The position numbers were made by a program, and so were the translations under genes. A stretch of DNA of 64,000 nucleotides from Ruegeria sp. EL01 (GTDB taxonomy: Bacteria > Pseudomonadota > Alphaproteobacteria > Rhodobacterales > Rhodobacteraceae): the NCBI RefSeq assembly GCF_900313035.1, contig NZ_OMPS01000041.1:186001-250000 (forward strand), given 5' to 3'. This document shows, piece after piece, positions 1-9,030 of this stretch; the stretch's first letter is position 1, and the number at the start of each line of letters is the position of its first letter. The notes beneath the pieces are model-generated. The model had not been told where the DNA came from, did no database searches, and saw only the letters and a program-made list of their open reading frames with translations.

Positions 1-636
1 ATCATATAGCGGCTGCATGTAAGGATCGACCTTGTCTTTCATGTCACCGGGCAGATATCCCAGTTTTTCACCAGCCTCCACCGCAGGGCGGCTTAGGATG
101 ATCCGGTCTACATGTCCGCCGATGAACATCGAGACCCCAGCTGCGACGGCAAGGTACGTCTTTCCGGTGCCTGCGGGCCCGATGCCAAATGCAAGTTCAT
201 TATTGAACAGCGACTGGACGTAAATCTTCTGCGCATCCGTACGAGGTTCGACAAGCTTCTTGCGTGTCTTGATTTCGACAGTACCGCCCTTGAACATCTC
301 AAGCTGGTCGCCGTCGCGGCTGCCGATTTCCTGTTCGGACCCGCCCATGCGAAGTTCTCGATCAACATCCGCTGCCTCGACGTCGCGGCCGCCTTCCAAT
401 CTGGTATAGAGCGCCTGTAGCACTTCGATCGCGTGTTTCTGGGCCTCCTCGTCGCCCATTACTGCAAGCTGATTGCCCCGGCGAATAATCTGAACAGATA
501 GCTTCTGTTCAATATCAGCCAGATTGCGGTCGTATTCACCGCACAGGTCAATCAACAATCGGTTGTCTGGAAACTCAACAAACGCCTCGCTCTGGGGCAT
601 TTCATCTTGCGGTGGGGTAAGGGCACCGATGGCCAA
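1..636 (-). CDS. phoH: PhoH-family ATPase (PhoH-like), partial at window edge
   Basis: The visible 212 codons are the N-terminal two thirds of a PhoH-like protein; the 3' end lies outside the window. PhoH proteins are cytoplasmic P-loop ATPases linked to RNA metabolism. The Walker A motif GPAGTGKT is clear at about residue 145, followed by the family stretch SRPAVEAGEKLGYLPGDMKD. I chose a TTG start (634-636) because AGGAG sits 6 bases upstream and the reading frame has no earlier in-frame ATG. In alphaproteobacteria phoH usually follows miaB and precedes ybeY; here a beta-barrel gene lies between miaB and phoH. Identity is confident, the start less so. Confidence 0.9.
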   Translation of the reverse strand, partial: MAIGALTPPQDEMPQSEAFVEFPDNRLLIDLCGEYDRNLADIEQKLSVQIIRRGNQLAVMGDEEAQKHAIEVLQALYTRLEGGRDVEAADVDRELRMGGSEQEIGSRDGDQLEMFKGGTVEIKTRKKLVEPRTDAQKIYVQSLFNNELAFGIGPAGTGKTYLAVAAGVSMFIGGHVDRIILSRPAVEAGEKLGYLPGDMKDKVDPYMQPLYD

Positions 637-703
637 TCCATTCTCCTGTCTTGGCAGTTCACCTCAAGCGTAGACAACAATTCTTGGTGGGCGCAAGCCA
701 CAG

Positions 704-738
704 AATTAAAAAAACTCGGCAGATGACAAAACCGCCGA
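704..738 (-). terminator. Weak intrinsic terminator after the beta-barrel gene
   Basis: Read on the minus strand, TCGGC and GCCGA form a 5-bp stem around a 13-base loop, followed by a run of seven T. It lies 20 bases beyond the stop of the beta-barrel gene and would separate it from phoH. The short stem makes it only moderately convincing. Confidence 0.45.
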
Positions 739-758
739 CCCATTGCCGACGACTGACG

Positions 759-1523
759 CTAAAAAGCGTAGTTCAAACCAAACCGCAACCCGCGATAGCT
801 GGGTGTCGATTTCGTCGAAAAATTCGAGTTGAACTGGACATCTTTCGATTGGAACTGAACGAATTCATACTCGCCAGTAATCGACCAATTGTCGCTTAGC
901 TTGTGTTCTGCCCCGATGCTGGCTGTAAACCCGCCTCTGCGATCCGAATCTTCGAACGCCCGCCGTGAAGACCCGGATGTGATGCTGCTTGTCGTCTCAA
1001 CGTCGCCCCAAACATAACCCAAGCTGACAAAATAGAGGACGCTGCCCTTGCGATTCGTCAGACCGTTCTTGATCCGCAACGACAATACGTCTGAGATTGC
1101 GCTGCTGCCCTGAACCGTATCTCCGCCGATCTGATTGGTGACGTTGTCATCGAGAGTGCCAAAGTCATACCCGACTTCGAAGCCATAAACGTAGTCGCGG
1201 CCAATGCTGGTTGGCAGAACGCCCCTCCAACCACCGCGAAGCCCGCCGTAGGATCCGGTCAGATCCAATTCCCCGATTTCGAACACGCCCGCAGGCGCCC
1301 TTAGTCCAAACCGGTCATCGCCACCCGAGCCATACCCAGCGCTCAGGCCGAGGTAAAACGCACTCACATCGCTGCCAAATCGTTTGGGGCTTCCGACATC
1401 CGGGTCAGATATGTCCCCGGTCAGGTCACCGGCGAAGGTCGCGCTGGCAAAAAACGTAACCACCGAGGCAACCGGCAGAGCTTGCCGGAAACTCGCAATA
1501 CTGAAGTGCTCAAGAACCGTCAC
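759..1523 (-). CDS. Outer-membrane beta-barrel protein (porin-like)
   Basis: A 254-residue secreted protein. The first about 30 residues form a signal peptide ending near SATFAGD. The rest alternates aromatic and polar residues as in transmembrane beta strands and ends in LRFGLNYAF, the C-terminal phenylalanine signature used by the Bam machinery. It resembles small OmpA/OmpW-type barrels of Rhodobacteraceae, but I cannot name a substrate. The start is GTG at 1521-1523 with GGAGGG 5 bases upstream. It is transcribed in the same direction as miaB and phoH and interrupts that usual pair. Confidence 0.75.
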   Translation of the reverse strand: MTVLEHFSIASFRQALPVASVVTFFASATFAGDLTGDISDPDVGSPKRFGSDVSAFYLGLSAGYGSGGDDRFGLRAPAGVFEIGELDLTGSYGGLRGGWRGVLPTSIGRDYVYGFEVGYDFGTLDDNVTNQIGGDTVQGSSAISDVLSLRIKNGLTNRKGSVLYFVSLGYVWGDVETTSSITSGSSRRAFEDSDRRGGFTASIGAEHKLSDNWSITGEYEFVQFQSKDVQFNSNFSTKSTPSYRGLRFGLNYAF

Positions 1524-1702
1524 TCGTACCCTCCATGGCTCCGGCCCGGTTTGCGGATCGGTGCAATATGGTTTTCCGGGTATCGAAAACGTCGTCCAGA
1601 AAAACCTGGCTTCCCTCGGAACATAGTTCCAAGCAATAAATCAAGGGTAAATTTTGGAAACAACCACCGGTAACGGTATCCGAACTTCGAATAGTTTCCG
1701 AG

Positions 1703-3022
1703 TTACAGCAGCGCACCTGCCAGAGAATTGGCACGGGATTCGGTGATCCGAACCGCGCGCAGATCACCGGAGGAAATCTCTGGCCCTACAACGTGAACCG
1801 AATGAAGGTATTCGGATTTCCCGACCATTTGCCCTGGTAGCCGGCCTGGCTTTTCAAACAGCACACGAACGGTTCGGCCCACCATTGCATCCTGTATTTC
1901 CCTTTGGTGGCGCGTGATTAAGGCCTGAAGGCGCTGCAGACGATCATCCGCGGCCTGTGGGTCGACCTGAGCCCGTTCAGCCGCCGGAGTTCCGGGTCGC
2001 GTCGAATACTTAAACGAGTAGGCATACCCGTATTTGACCTCTTCGACCAAATCCAACGTGGCCTGAAAATCCTCTTCGGTTTCCTCAGGGAACCCAACAA
2101 TGAAATCCCCCGACATGACAATATCGGGCCGGGCTGCGCGGATGCGTTCGATCAAGCGCAAATAGCTTTCAGAGGTATGGCTGCGGTTCATACGCTTCAG
2201 AATCTTGTCCGAGCCCGACTGAACCGGCAGATGCAGATAGGGCATCAGCTTGTCACAGGTGCCGTGGGCTTCGATCAAATCGTCCGCCATGTCGTTGGGG
2301 TGTGACGTCGTGAACCGAATACGTTCCAACCCATCAACCTTGTTCAATTCCCAGATCAGCCCGGCCAGTGTCATTTCGCCATTCGACCCTGCGCCATGAT
2401 AGGCGTTGACGTTTTGCCCGAGCAGAGTGATCTCGCGTACACCGCGTTCAACAAGATCCTGCGCCTCGCGCAGAATGCGATCGGCTGGGCGGCTAACCTC
2501 GGCCCCGCGCGTATAGGGCACCACGCAGAAGGCACAGAACTTGTCGCAGCCCTCCTGCACGGTCAAGAATGCCGTTGGTCCACGCTTGGCCTTGGGGCGG
2601 TTCTTTAGCTTCTCGAACTTGTCTTCTTCGGGGAAATCCGTATCCAACGCCTTTTCACCGGCGCGGGTCTTGGCCTCCATCTCGGGCAGGCGGTGATAGC
2701 TTTGCGGACCAACCACCAGATCGACCAGAGGCTGTCTGCGCATGATTTCCTGACCCTCAGCCTGTGCAACGCAACCTGCAACCCCGATTTTCAGATCCGG
2801 CTTGTCAGCCTTCAAACCCTTAAAACGACCCAACTCAGAATAGACTTTCTCGGCGGCCTTTTCCCGGATGTGACATGTGTTAAGCAGGATCATGTCCGCG
2901 TCATCTGCACTTTTGGTTTCGACATAGCCCTGACCACCCAGTGCTTCGGCCATGCGCTCGCTGTCGTAGACATTCATCTGACAACCATAGGTCTTGATAA
3001 ACAGCTTTTTCGGTTCGGACAT
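1703..3022 (-). CDS. miaB: tRNA-2-methylthio-N6-dimethylallyladenosine synthase MiaB
   Basis: A radical-SAM methylthiotransferase that adds a methylthio group to i6A37 of tRNAs reading UNN codons. The N-terminal UPF0004 domain carries the cluster cysteines in TYGCQMN, NTCHIR and GVAGCVAQ. The radical-SAM motif CDKFCAFC (CxxxCxxC) follows at about residue 155, and a TRAM domain closes the protein ([18 protein letters not shown]). The 439-residue length is typical. I chose the ATG at 3022 (MSEPKKLF) rather than an upstream in-frame ATG, because homologues start here and the upstream 24 residues look non-coding. It heads the miaB - barrel - phoH run. Confidence 0.97.
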   Translation of the reverse strand: MSEPKKLFIKTYGCQMNVYDSERMAEALGGQGYVETKSADDADMILLNTCHIREKAAEKVYSELGRFKGLKADKPDLKIGVAGCVAQAEGQEIMRRQPLVDLVVGPQSYHRLPEMEAKTRAGEKALDTDFPEEDKFEKLKNRPKAKRGPTAFLTVQEGCDKFCAFCVVPYTRGAEVSRPADRILREAQDLVERGVREITLLGQNVNAYHGAGSNGEMTLAGLIWELNKVDGLERIRFTTSHPNDMADDLIEAHGTCDKLMPYLHLPVQSGSDKILKRMNRSHTSESYLRLIERIRAARPDIVMSGDFIVGFPEETEEDFQATLDLVEEVKYGYAYSFKYSTRPGTPAAERAQVDPQAADDRLQRLQALITRHQREIQDAMVGRTVRVLFEKPGRLPGQMVGKSEYLHSVHVVGPEISSGDLRAVRITESRANSLAGALL

Positions 3023-3131
3023 GGATCGGGCCTTTGCAGTCGCTGGATCGGCGTCATCTATATGCTTCGAACGCCGCTTGCAATGCAGGCGCAATTACCC
3101 GAATTTGGCGGGACTTTCCAGCAAGGCATGA

Positions 3132-4007
3132 ATGAAACCGGCGATGCAGTACGAAACCCTCGATCACTTTTTGAGAACAGGCCAGGGTGCTTTGGCAAAA
3201 GGCCCGATTGCAATGGTCTTTGCGGAAGATGAGACAGAGCTGGACGGGACCCTGCGCCATCACCTGAATTTGGGCTTCAAGTCTCTGATCGCGTTCATGC
3301 CCGCCGAATTTCGGCTTGATGACAAACTGGGCGAACGCATCCACCGGGTGACGTTGAAATGCGCCCCCCGATCAGTTGTGTTCGAGACGATCAATCGGAT
3401 CACCCAAGCTGCACCCGGCATCTGGATGTATTACTGCTATAACGCAGAGTATCTGTTCTTTCCTTTTTGCGAAACACGCAGTATCGGCGAAATGCTGACC
3501 TTCCACGGCGAAGAGCGCCGCAATGCCATGCTCGGCCACGTCGTCGATCTTTACGCTGATGATCTGAATAGCTTTCCCAGTGGCGTTGCCCCCGATCATG
3601 CGATGTTCGACAGCACAGGGTATTATGCCCACACACGTCATGACCCGACCGGGAAGCCGCTGGAACGACAGCTGGATATGTCAGGTGGCCTGCGCTGGCG
3701 GTTCGAGGATCACATCCCATACGAGCGGCGACGCATCGACCGGATCGCATTGTTCAAGGCCCGAAAGGGGCTGGAAATTCTGCAGGACCACACCTTTAAC
3801 GAACCGGAATACAACACCTATTCCTGCCCCTGGCATCACAATATGACAGCGGCCATTTGCTCGTTTCGGGCCGCAAAGGCCCTCAAAAGCAACGCAGGGT
3901 CTACATTCGATATTCCCAGCTTTCGCTGGCGAAATTCCGTCCCGTTTCAGTGGAGCTCGCGCCAGTTGCTCGATTTAGGGCTGATCGAATCGGGGCAGTG
4001 GTTCTGA
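3132..4007 (+). CDS. Glycosyltransferase-family-2-like protein
   Basis: A 291-residue soluble protein with no signal peptide. The N-terminal part (GPIAMVFAEDETELDGTLRHH) and the segment WMYYCYNAEYLFFPF resemble the degenerate GT2 fold of the Glyco_tranf_2_4 type, in which the usual DxD region is written as an aromatic-rich acidic stretch. No activity can be assigned. The ATG at 3132 has AAGG 5 bases upstream; ATG 3144 is an alternative without a ribosome site. It stands alone, divergent from miaB and convergent with the PhyH gene, whose stop is only 6 bases away. Confidence 0.55.
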   Translation: MKPAMQYETLDHFLRTGQGALAKGPIAMVFAEDETELDGTLRHHLNLGFKSLIAFMPAEFRLDDKLGERIHRVTLKCAPRSVVFETINRITQAAPGIWMYYCYNAEYLFFPFCETRSIGEMLTFHGEERRNAMLGHVVDLYADDLNSFPSGVAPDHAMFDSTGYYAHTRHDPTGKPLERQLDMSGGLRWRFEDHIPYERRRIDRIALFKARKGLEILQDHTFNEPEYNTYSCPWHHNMTAAICSFRAAKALKSNAGSTFDIPSFRWRNSVPFQWSSRQLLDLGLIESGQWF

Positions 4008-4012
4008 TCTCC

Positions 4013-4810
4013 TCAGCGCTGTAGCAGTATCGGGAACCAATCCTCGCGCAGGCGCTGACCCGGTGTCATGTCGTGTCCAGGAAACGGCGGTGACGTGCGA
4101 CCGGGGCGTTCGACATAGCGCGCGTCGTCGCCGACCAGCCGCAGCGAAAACGCGCGACGGCGGCTGTCTGACTGGTTGCCGCGTGCGCCATGCAAAGTTC
4201 GGTAGTTGAATGCCACCGCGTCGCCCGGTTCCATTTCAAACTCCACGACTTTCATGCCTTCTGCATCTGGATCAGGGGCCGGAATGTACTGACCTTCATC
4301 CGGAAAAAACCCTTCCTCTGAAACCCACCGTGTAGGCAGAACTTCCTTTTCCCATCGATGCGACCCGGCCACACACCGCAGAGTCGCCTGTTTCACAGGG
4401 TCCAGCGGCGACCAGAAGCTGACCGTCTGCTGTCCTTCTACAAAGTAGTAGGGACCGTCCTGATGCCAGGGCGTTGCCATCGACGTCCCGGGCTCTTTGA
4501 CCAACACGTGGTCGTGGAACACCTGCACGCTTTGCGACTTCATCAGATCCGCCGCGACCTCGGCCACCGGAGAGGTTTCTATCACCTCACGAAACTGCGG
4601 TATGCGCGTCCAGTTGCAATAGTCGTCAAAGAAGCGGCCAGATTCGCCCTGTTTCTTGTTCTCGGATGCATAGGGACCGGGTTCGGCCATGTTCGCCGCA
4701 ACGCCATCGCGCAATTGATCCACGTGATCGGCAAACAGCCCTTTAATCAAAACGACGCCTTCAGCCTGATATGTATCGATCATGGTTTGGGAAACGAGGG
4801 GATGCGTCAT
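4013..4810 (-). CDS. Phytanoyl-CoA dioxygenase (PhyH) family protein
   Basis: A 265-residue Fe(II)/2-oxoglutarate-dependent oxygenase. The iron facial triad is visible as the HQD of TPWHQDGPYY (about residues 117-119) and the distal histidine of YRTLHGARGNQS; a downstream arginine-rich stretch (SRRRAFSLRL) would bind 2-oxoglutarate. The family hydroxylates varied small molecules (phytanoyl-CoA, ectoine, phosphonates), so the substrate is unknown. It is divergent from a LysR regulator 86 bases away, which suggests induction by its substrate. The location is not inside the phosphonate cluster, so a PhnY-like role is only a possibility. Confidence 0.8.
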   Translation of the reverse strand: MTHPLVSQTMIDTYQAEGVVLIKGLFADHVDQLRDGVAANMAEPGPYASENKKQGESGRFFDDYCNWTRIPQFREVIETSPVAEVAADLMKSQSVQVFHDHVLVKEPGTSMATPWHQDGPYYFVEGQQTVSFWSPLDPVKQATLRCVAGSHRWEKEVLPTRWVSEEGFFPDEGQYIPAPDPDAEGMKVVEFEMEPGDAVAFNYRTLHGARGNQSDSRRRAFSLRLVGDDARYVERPGRTSPPFPGHDMTPGQRLREDWFPILLQR

Positions 4811-4858
4811 GTCGGGTTCCTTTCAACAGTCTCCCTGTTCTGCTCTGGAATATACCTT

Positions 4859-4905
4859 CTGTTCAAATCATATCTTTCAAATATAGTATTAACTTTATGT
4901 TATAT
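4859..4905 (+). promoter_or_regulatory. AT-rich divergent promoter/operator of phyH-like and lysR genes
   Basis: This is the most AT-rich stretch in the region. TATAGT at 4882-4887 is a good -10 element, only 9 bases from the lysR ATG, with TGTTCA about 16 bases upstream as a weak -35. ATATA (4881-4885) and TATAT (4901-4905) form an inverted repeat around the start codon that could be an operator. Inferred only from sequence. Confidence 0.4.
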
Positions 4906-5793
4906 ATCTCTCTGCGCCAATACGAATACGTATGTGCCATAGGACGTCATGGCAGCTTGTCTGCCACGGCCCTGAACCTGAATGTCTCGCAACCTGCCCT
5001 GTCGAATGCGCTAACGCGGGTCGAATCGCATCTGGGCTACCCCTTGTTCATTCGTCGGCGTGGGGCGGCCATGGCGCTGACACCCCAAGGGCGGAAATTC
5101 ATCAAACAGGCCGAGGAAGTGCTGGCCCAAGCAGCACAGCTTGAAACTCCAAACCTCGCAGTAAAAGGCGCATCACACATTCGTTTGGGCATGTTCACGG
5201 ATCTGGCACCCTTTCACCTCGCCCCCGCGCTCCAACAGCTGCGCACGGCATTGCCAGAAGTCGCAGTGTCCTACAGAGTTGAGCCGTTCGAACGGTTGTT
5301 AAGTGGGCTCACCGACGGACAAATCGACATCGCAATCACCTATGACCTGACCATGGACGAAGGATTTGTTCGTCGAAAGCTGTTCGACAATCGACCATTT
5401 GCGCTGATGTCGCCCGCCCATCCATTGGCCTGCGCCAGGCAAGTCACGCTGGCAGAGATAGCGCCCTACCCTTTGATCCTGTCGACGGAAGGATTGTCTG
5501 CGCAGCACATATTGGGACTGTTTCGCCGGAACGGGCTGCATCCTACTGTGGCGCATCGAGCTGTATCGCTGGATCTGCAGCGCAGCCTGGCCGCGCATGG
5601 TGAGGGAATCGGGGTCAGCTATGCCGACGCATCCAACGGCGACAGTTTTGGTGACAAACCACTGGTCAGCCTGCCAGTCACCAACCCGGATGCGTCCGAG
5701 GCGGTTGTTCTGGCACACCACGGCGCAGGACCGATGGATACGACTGTTGAAATTGCTGAGCGGGTTCTGAGCGATTGCCTGCAGGCGGCCTAG
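4897..5793 (+). CDS. LysR-family transcriptional regulator
   Basis: A 298-residue LysR-type regulator. The winged helix-turn-helix covers about residues 1-60 (GSLSATALNLNVSQPALSNA), followed by a substrate-binding domain with the periplasmic-binding-protein fold (IRLGMFTDLAPFHLAPALQQL onwards). I start it at ATG 4897 (MLYISLRQYEYVC); longer in-frame extensions are not family-like. There is no Shine-Dalgarno sequence and a -10 box lies 9 bases upstream, so the mRNA may be leaderless. The divergent arrangement suggests that it controls the PhyH-like oxygenase and itself. Its stop nearly touches that of irr. Confidence 0.9.
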   Translation: MLYISLRQYEYVCAIGRHGSLSATALNLNVSQPALSNALTRVESHLGYPLFIRRRGAAMALTPQGRKFIKQAEEVLAQAAQLETPNLAVKGASHIRLGMFTDLAPFHLAPALQQLRTALPEVAVSYRVEPFERLLSGLTDGQIDIAITYDLTMDEGFVRRKLFDNRPFALMSPAHPLACARQVTLAEIAPYPLILSTEGLSAQHILGLFRRNGLHPTVAHRAVSLDLQRSLAAHGEGIGVSYADASNGDSFGDKPLVSLPVTNPDASEAVVLAHHGAGPMDTTVEIAERVLSDCLQAA

Positions 5794-5797
5794 GTCA

Positions 5798-6217
5798 CTA
5801 CTTCTTGCGAAGGCGGATGACCACATCGACAGATGCGATCTCAACCCCTTCGGGGGCCTGGGGCAAACGCTGAATAACCAGCTCTTCCGAAGGCGCGTCA
5901 CTCAGGCGGGCTTCGTCTTCCCAGAAGAAATGCGGATGATCATGCGTATTCGTATCGAAATAGCTTTTTGATCCGTCCACCGTGATTTCTTGCAAAACGC
6001 CAGCATCGCAAAACGCGCGCAGAGTATTGTAGACCGTCGCAAGCGACACGGCGTCGCCATTTGTTTTTGCCGATTCAAACAGGCTTTCGGCAGTGACATG
6101 CCGATGGTGACCGTCACCCACCAATAGCTCTGCCAAGGCCACACGCTGTCGCGTTGGGCGTAATCCGGCGTTTTCCAACCAGTTTGTCGCGATGTTTCGG
6201 CTCTGAGGTGTCATCAA
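5798..6217 (-). CDS. irr: Fur-family iron response regulator Irr
   Basis: A 139-residue Fur-superfamily protein. The DNA-binding domain includes LRPTRQRVALAELL and SLATVYNTLRAFCDAGVLQEI; the dimer domain has the metal/haem-responsive HDHPHFFWED segment (about residues 92-101). The CxxC zinc motifs of Fur are missing, which is typical of Irr. In rhizobia and Roseobacters Irr represses or activates haem and iron genes according to haem status. It is divergent from fabA, a linkage common in this group. Alternative: another Fur paralogue, but the HxH-rich stretch favours Irr. Confidence 0.88.
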   Translation of the reverse strand: MMTPQSRNIATNWLENAGLRPTRQRVALAELLVGDGHHRHVTAESLFESAKTNGDAVSLATVYNTLRAFCDAGVLQEITVDGSKSYFDTNTHDHPHFFWEDEARLSDAPSEELVIQRLPQAPEGVEIASVDVVIRLRKK

Positions 6218-6240
6218 TCCGATACCCGTTTTTGCTGATA

Positions 6241-6281
6241 CTATATATAGGGTCGCTCAGTCGGTAATTTCAAATGAAATT
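6241..6281. promoter_or_regulatory. Palindromes between irr and fabA (candidate operator)
   Basis: AATTTCA and TGAAATT (6266-6281) are perfect 7-base inverted arms separated by AA, and CTATATATAG (6241-6250) is a 10-base palindrome that could also serve as a -10 box. Both lie in the 185-base divergent gap. The sequence does not match the rhizobial ICE motif closely, so the binding protein is unknown; Irr or a fatty-acid regulator are the candidates. Confidence 0.45.
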
Positions 6282-6402
6282 CATTCGCAAAGAATGTTAC
6301 CCACAAAACATGATGTCGCGCGCTGCTCTTGCAGGACCTTGCATACGGGTGCTAGACGAGGCCAGATGTAACGAACGGACCCCTGGCAGGAGAGGCGGCA
6401 GA

Positions 6403-6912
6403 ATGGCCCAATTCCCGAGCAGCTTTGACAAGGACGATCTGCTGAAATGCGCCCGTGGCGAATTATTCGGCCCCGGCAATGCGCAGTTGCCTGCTCCGCC
6501 GATGCTGATGATGGACCGGATTACGGATGTTTCCGGTGACGGAGGTGCACATGGCAAAGGTCATATTGTTGCTGAATTCGACATCACACCTGACCTTTGG
6601 TTCTTTGAGTGCCATTTCCCAGGAAATCCGATCATGCCGGGTTGTCTGGGGCTGGACGGCCTATGGCAGCTAACGGGTTTCAACCTCGGCTGGCGTGGTT
6701 GGCAGGGGCGCGGCATGGCGGTCGGCGTCGGCGAAGTGAAACTGACCGGGATGGTCCGGCCTGATCGCAAGATGCTGACTTATAAGATAGACTTCAAGAA
6801 AGCGATCCAGACACGCCGCCTGACGATGGGTGTGGCGGATGGTATCGTCGAAGCAGACGGCGAAATGATTTACGACGTCAAAGATATGAAAGTCGTTCTG
6901 TCCGAAGCCTAA
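6403..6912 (+). CDS. fabA: 3-hydroxydecanoyl-ACP dehydratase/isomerase FabA
   Basis: A 169-residue hot-dog-fold enzyme that dehydrates 3-hydroxydecanoyl-ACP and isomerises the product to cis-3-decenoyl-ACP, the branch point of unsaturated fatty-acid synthesis. The active-site segment [12 protein letters not shown] carries the catalytic histidine, and [11 protein letters not shown] the aspartate. I start at ATG 6403 ([10 protein letters not shown]), with AGGAGA 8 bases upstream; the 43 upstream in-frame residues are not FabA-like. Length matches E. coli FabA. It is the first gene of fabA-fabB-fabI, with fabB 33 bases downstream. Confidence 0.97.
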   Translation: MAQFPSSFDKDDLLKCARGELFGPGNAQLPAPPMLMMDRITDVSGDGGAHGKGHIVAEFDITPDLWFFECHFPGNPIMPGCLGLDGLWQLTGFNLGWRGWQGRGMAVGVGEVKLTGMVRPDRKMLTYKIDFKKAIQTRRLTMGVADGIVEADGEMIYDVKDMKVVLSEA

Positions 6913-6945
6913 GCGCCGGACTGGCCTGAAATAAGGAGCACGCAC

Positions 6946-8175
6946 ATGCGTCGAGTAGTTGTCACCGGTTTGGGGGTTGTTTCCTCCATCGGGAACAATG
7001 CCGAAGAGGTTCTGGCCTCTCTCAAGACTGGCAAGTCTGGCATCGAGGCCAATGAGCAGATGGTCGAACATGGTTTTCGCAGCCAAATCGCCGGATCGAT
7101 CAACATCGACGTTGCCGCGCATGTGGACAAACGGACCCTGCGGTTCATGGGGCCAGGCGCGGCCTACGCCCATATCGCGATGACACAGGCAATCGCCGAC
7201 GCGGGCCTGACCGAAGATCAGGTGTCAAACCCGCGCGCCGGTCTTGTTGCAGGCTCTGGTGGACCTTCCACAAGCGCCATGCTGACCGCGCATCAGACAG
7301 TACTGAAAAACGGTGCCACCAAGCGGATCGGCCCGTTTGCTGTTCCGAAATGCATGTGTTCAACGATTTCGGCCAATCTGGCGACTGCGTTCAAGATCAA
7401 AGGGATCAACTATTCGATCACCTCGGCTTGCTCGACATCATTGCATTGCATGGGCAACGCCGCCGAACAAATCATGATGGGCAAACAAGACATCATGTTT
7501 GCGGGCGGTGGTGAAGAACTGGACTGGACCCTGTCCTGCCTGTTCGACGCGATGGGCGCGATGTCGTCCAAATACAATGACGCGCCCGAGAAAGCGTCAC
7601 GCGCGTTCGATCAGGATCGCGACGGGTTCGTGATTTCGGGCGGCGGCGGTATCGTTGTTCTGGAAGAACTGGAACACGCACTGGCACGTGGTGCTGATAT
7701 CTATGCCGAAGTGACCGGCTTTGCGGCAACATCCGATGGTCACGACATGGTCGCTCCGTCCGGGGAAGGTGGCGAGCGGGCGATGCGTCTGGCCCTGTCG
7801 ACCGTGCCAGAAGGCCGCAAGGTTGACTACATCAACGCCCATGGCACCTCGACTCCGGTCGGTGATGTGGGTGAGGTTGAGGCGGTGCGTCGTATCTTTG
7901 GCGAAGGCAGTGTGCCCCCCATCTCCTCTACCAAGTCGATGACAGGTCACGCGCAAGGCGCGGCCGGCGCGCTTGAGGCGATCTTCTGCCTGCTGATGCT
8001 GCGTCATGACTTTATTACTCCGTCGATCAACGTCGACACACTTGCCGAAGGCATCCTGCCCGGTGAAATTGCAACTCAAGTAGTTGAAAACGCAGGCTTG
8101 GACAGCGTGATGACCAACAGCTTCGGCTTTGGTGGCACGAACGGTTCCATGATTCTGTCAAAGTATAACGGGTGA
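6946..8175 (+). CDS. fabB: 3-oxoacyl-ACP synthase I FabB
   Basis: A 409-residue condensing enzyme that elongates the cis-unsaturated acyl-ACP made by FabA. The thiolase-fold active site has the nucleophile in SACSTSLHCMGNAAE and the two histidines in NAHGTSTPVGD and KSMTGHAQGAAGA; the C-terminal NSFGFGGTNGS loop is present. The ATG at 6946 follows AAGGAG by 8 bases. Pairing with fabA identifies it as FabB rather than FabF. Its stop overlaps the possible upstream GTG start of fabI. Confidence 0.97.
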   Translation: MRRVVVTGLGVVSSIGNNAEEVLASLKTGKSGIEANEQMVEHGFRSQIAGSINIDVAAHVDKRTLRFMGPGAAYAHIAMTQAIADAGLTEDQVSNPRAGLVAGSGGPSTSAMLTAHQTVLKNGATKRIGPFAVPKCMCSTISANLATAFKIKGINYSITSACSTSLHCMGNAAEQIMMGKQDIMFAGGGEELDWTLSCLFDAMGAMSSKYNDAPEKASRAFDQDRDGFVISGGGGIVVLEELEHALARGADIYAEVTGFAATSDGHDMVAPSGEGGERAMRLALSTVPEGRKVDYINAHGTSTPVGDVGEVEAVRRIFGEGSVPPISSTKSMTGHAQGAAGALEAIFCLLMLRHDFITPSINVDTLAEGILPGEIATQVVENAGLDSVMTNSFGFGGTNGSMILSKYNG

Positions 8176-8180
8176 ATGTG

Positions 8181-8972
8181 ATGTCGGAAGTTCTCAAGGG
8201 TAAACGCGGCCTGATCATGGGCGTGGCAAATGACCGCTCGATTGCGTGGGGTATTGCCAAGGCAATGCACGAGGCTGGCGCCGAACTGGCATTCACCTAT
8301 CAGGGCGAGGCGTTCGGCAAGCGGTTGGAACCGCTGGCCCAAAGCCTCGGCAGTGACTTCATGGTCGATGCGGATGTGACCGACGACGCGTCGCTGGACC
8401 GTGCGTTTGCCGAGCTGGGCGAACGGTGGCCGACAATCGATTTCGTAGTGCATGCCATTGCCTACTCTGACAAGTCCGAGCTGACCGGTCGGTTTTTGAA
8501 CACCACCCGCGCCAATTTCAAACACTCAATGGATGTTTCTGCCTATTCCTTCATCGAAGTCGCGCGCCGCGCTTATCCGATGATGACCGAAAATGGCGGA
8601 ACGCTTTTGACCCTGACCTATCAGGGATCGAACCGGGTTGTGCCGAACTACAACGTTATGGGCGTGGCCAAGGCTGCCCTTGAATCGGCGACCCGCTATC
8701 TTGCAAATGATCTTGGTCCCGATGGCATTCGCGTCAACGCGATCTCGCCGGGACCGATGAAAACCCTTGCCGGGGCGGCAATCGGTGGCGCGCGTAGAAC
8801 TTACAAGTTCTGCGACCAGAACGCACCGATGCGGTCAAATGCAACGCTTGAAGCTGTTGGCGGGACCGCTGTTTATCTGACCTCAGATGCTGGTGCGTGC
8901 ACATCTGGCGAAATTATCCGCGTTGATGGCGGATTCCATGTGCTTGGAATGCCACAGCCTGATTTCATGTGA
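8181..8972 (+). CDS. fabI: Enoyl-ACP reductase FabI
   Basis: A 263-residue NADH-dependent enoyl-ACP reductase, the last step of each elongation cycle. The divergent SDR fold shows the nucleotide motif GVANDRSIAWGIA and the catalytic Tyr/Lys pair in YNVMGVAKAALES (YxxxxxxK spacing of FabI). I prefer ATG 8181 (MSEVLKGKRG), as in homologues; a GTG at 8172 is in frame and would overlap fabB by 4 bases. It completes the fabA-B-I operon. Confidence 0.95.
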   Translation: MSEVLKGKRGLIMGVANDRSIAWGIAKAMHEAGAELAFTYQGEAFGKRLEPLAQSLGSDFMVDADVTDDASLDRAFAELGERWPTIDFVVHAIAYSDKSELTGRFLNTTRANFKHSMDVSAYSFIEVARRAYPMMTENGGTLLTLTYQGSNRVVPNYNVMGVAKAALESATRYLANDLGPDGIRVNAISPGPMKTLAGAAIGGARRTYKFCDQNAPMRSNATLEAVGGTAVYLTSDAGACTSGEIIRVDGGFHVLGMPQPDFM

Positions 8973-8983
8973 CGATTTATTTC

Positions 8984-9022
8984 CCTGCCGTCGCCAAGAT
9001 TTAACCATCTTTCGGCGGCAGG
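8984..9022 (+). terminator. Long hairpin after fabI overlapping the next ribosome site
   Basis: CCTGCCG (8984-8990) pairs with CGGCAGG (9016-9022), and inside it AAGAT pairs with ATCTT around a TTAACC loop. There is no long T-run after it. The 3' arm contains the GGCAGG that would be the ribosome site of the small gene at 9031, so the hairpin may end fabI transcripts or limit translation of that gene. Confidence 0.5.
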
Positions 9023-9030
9023 ATTTCGTT

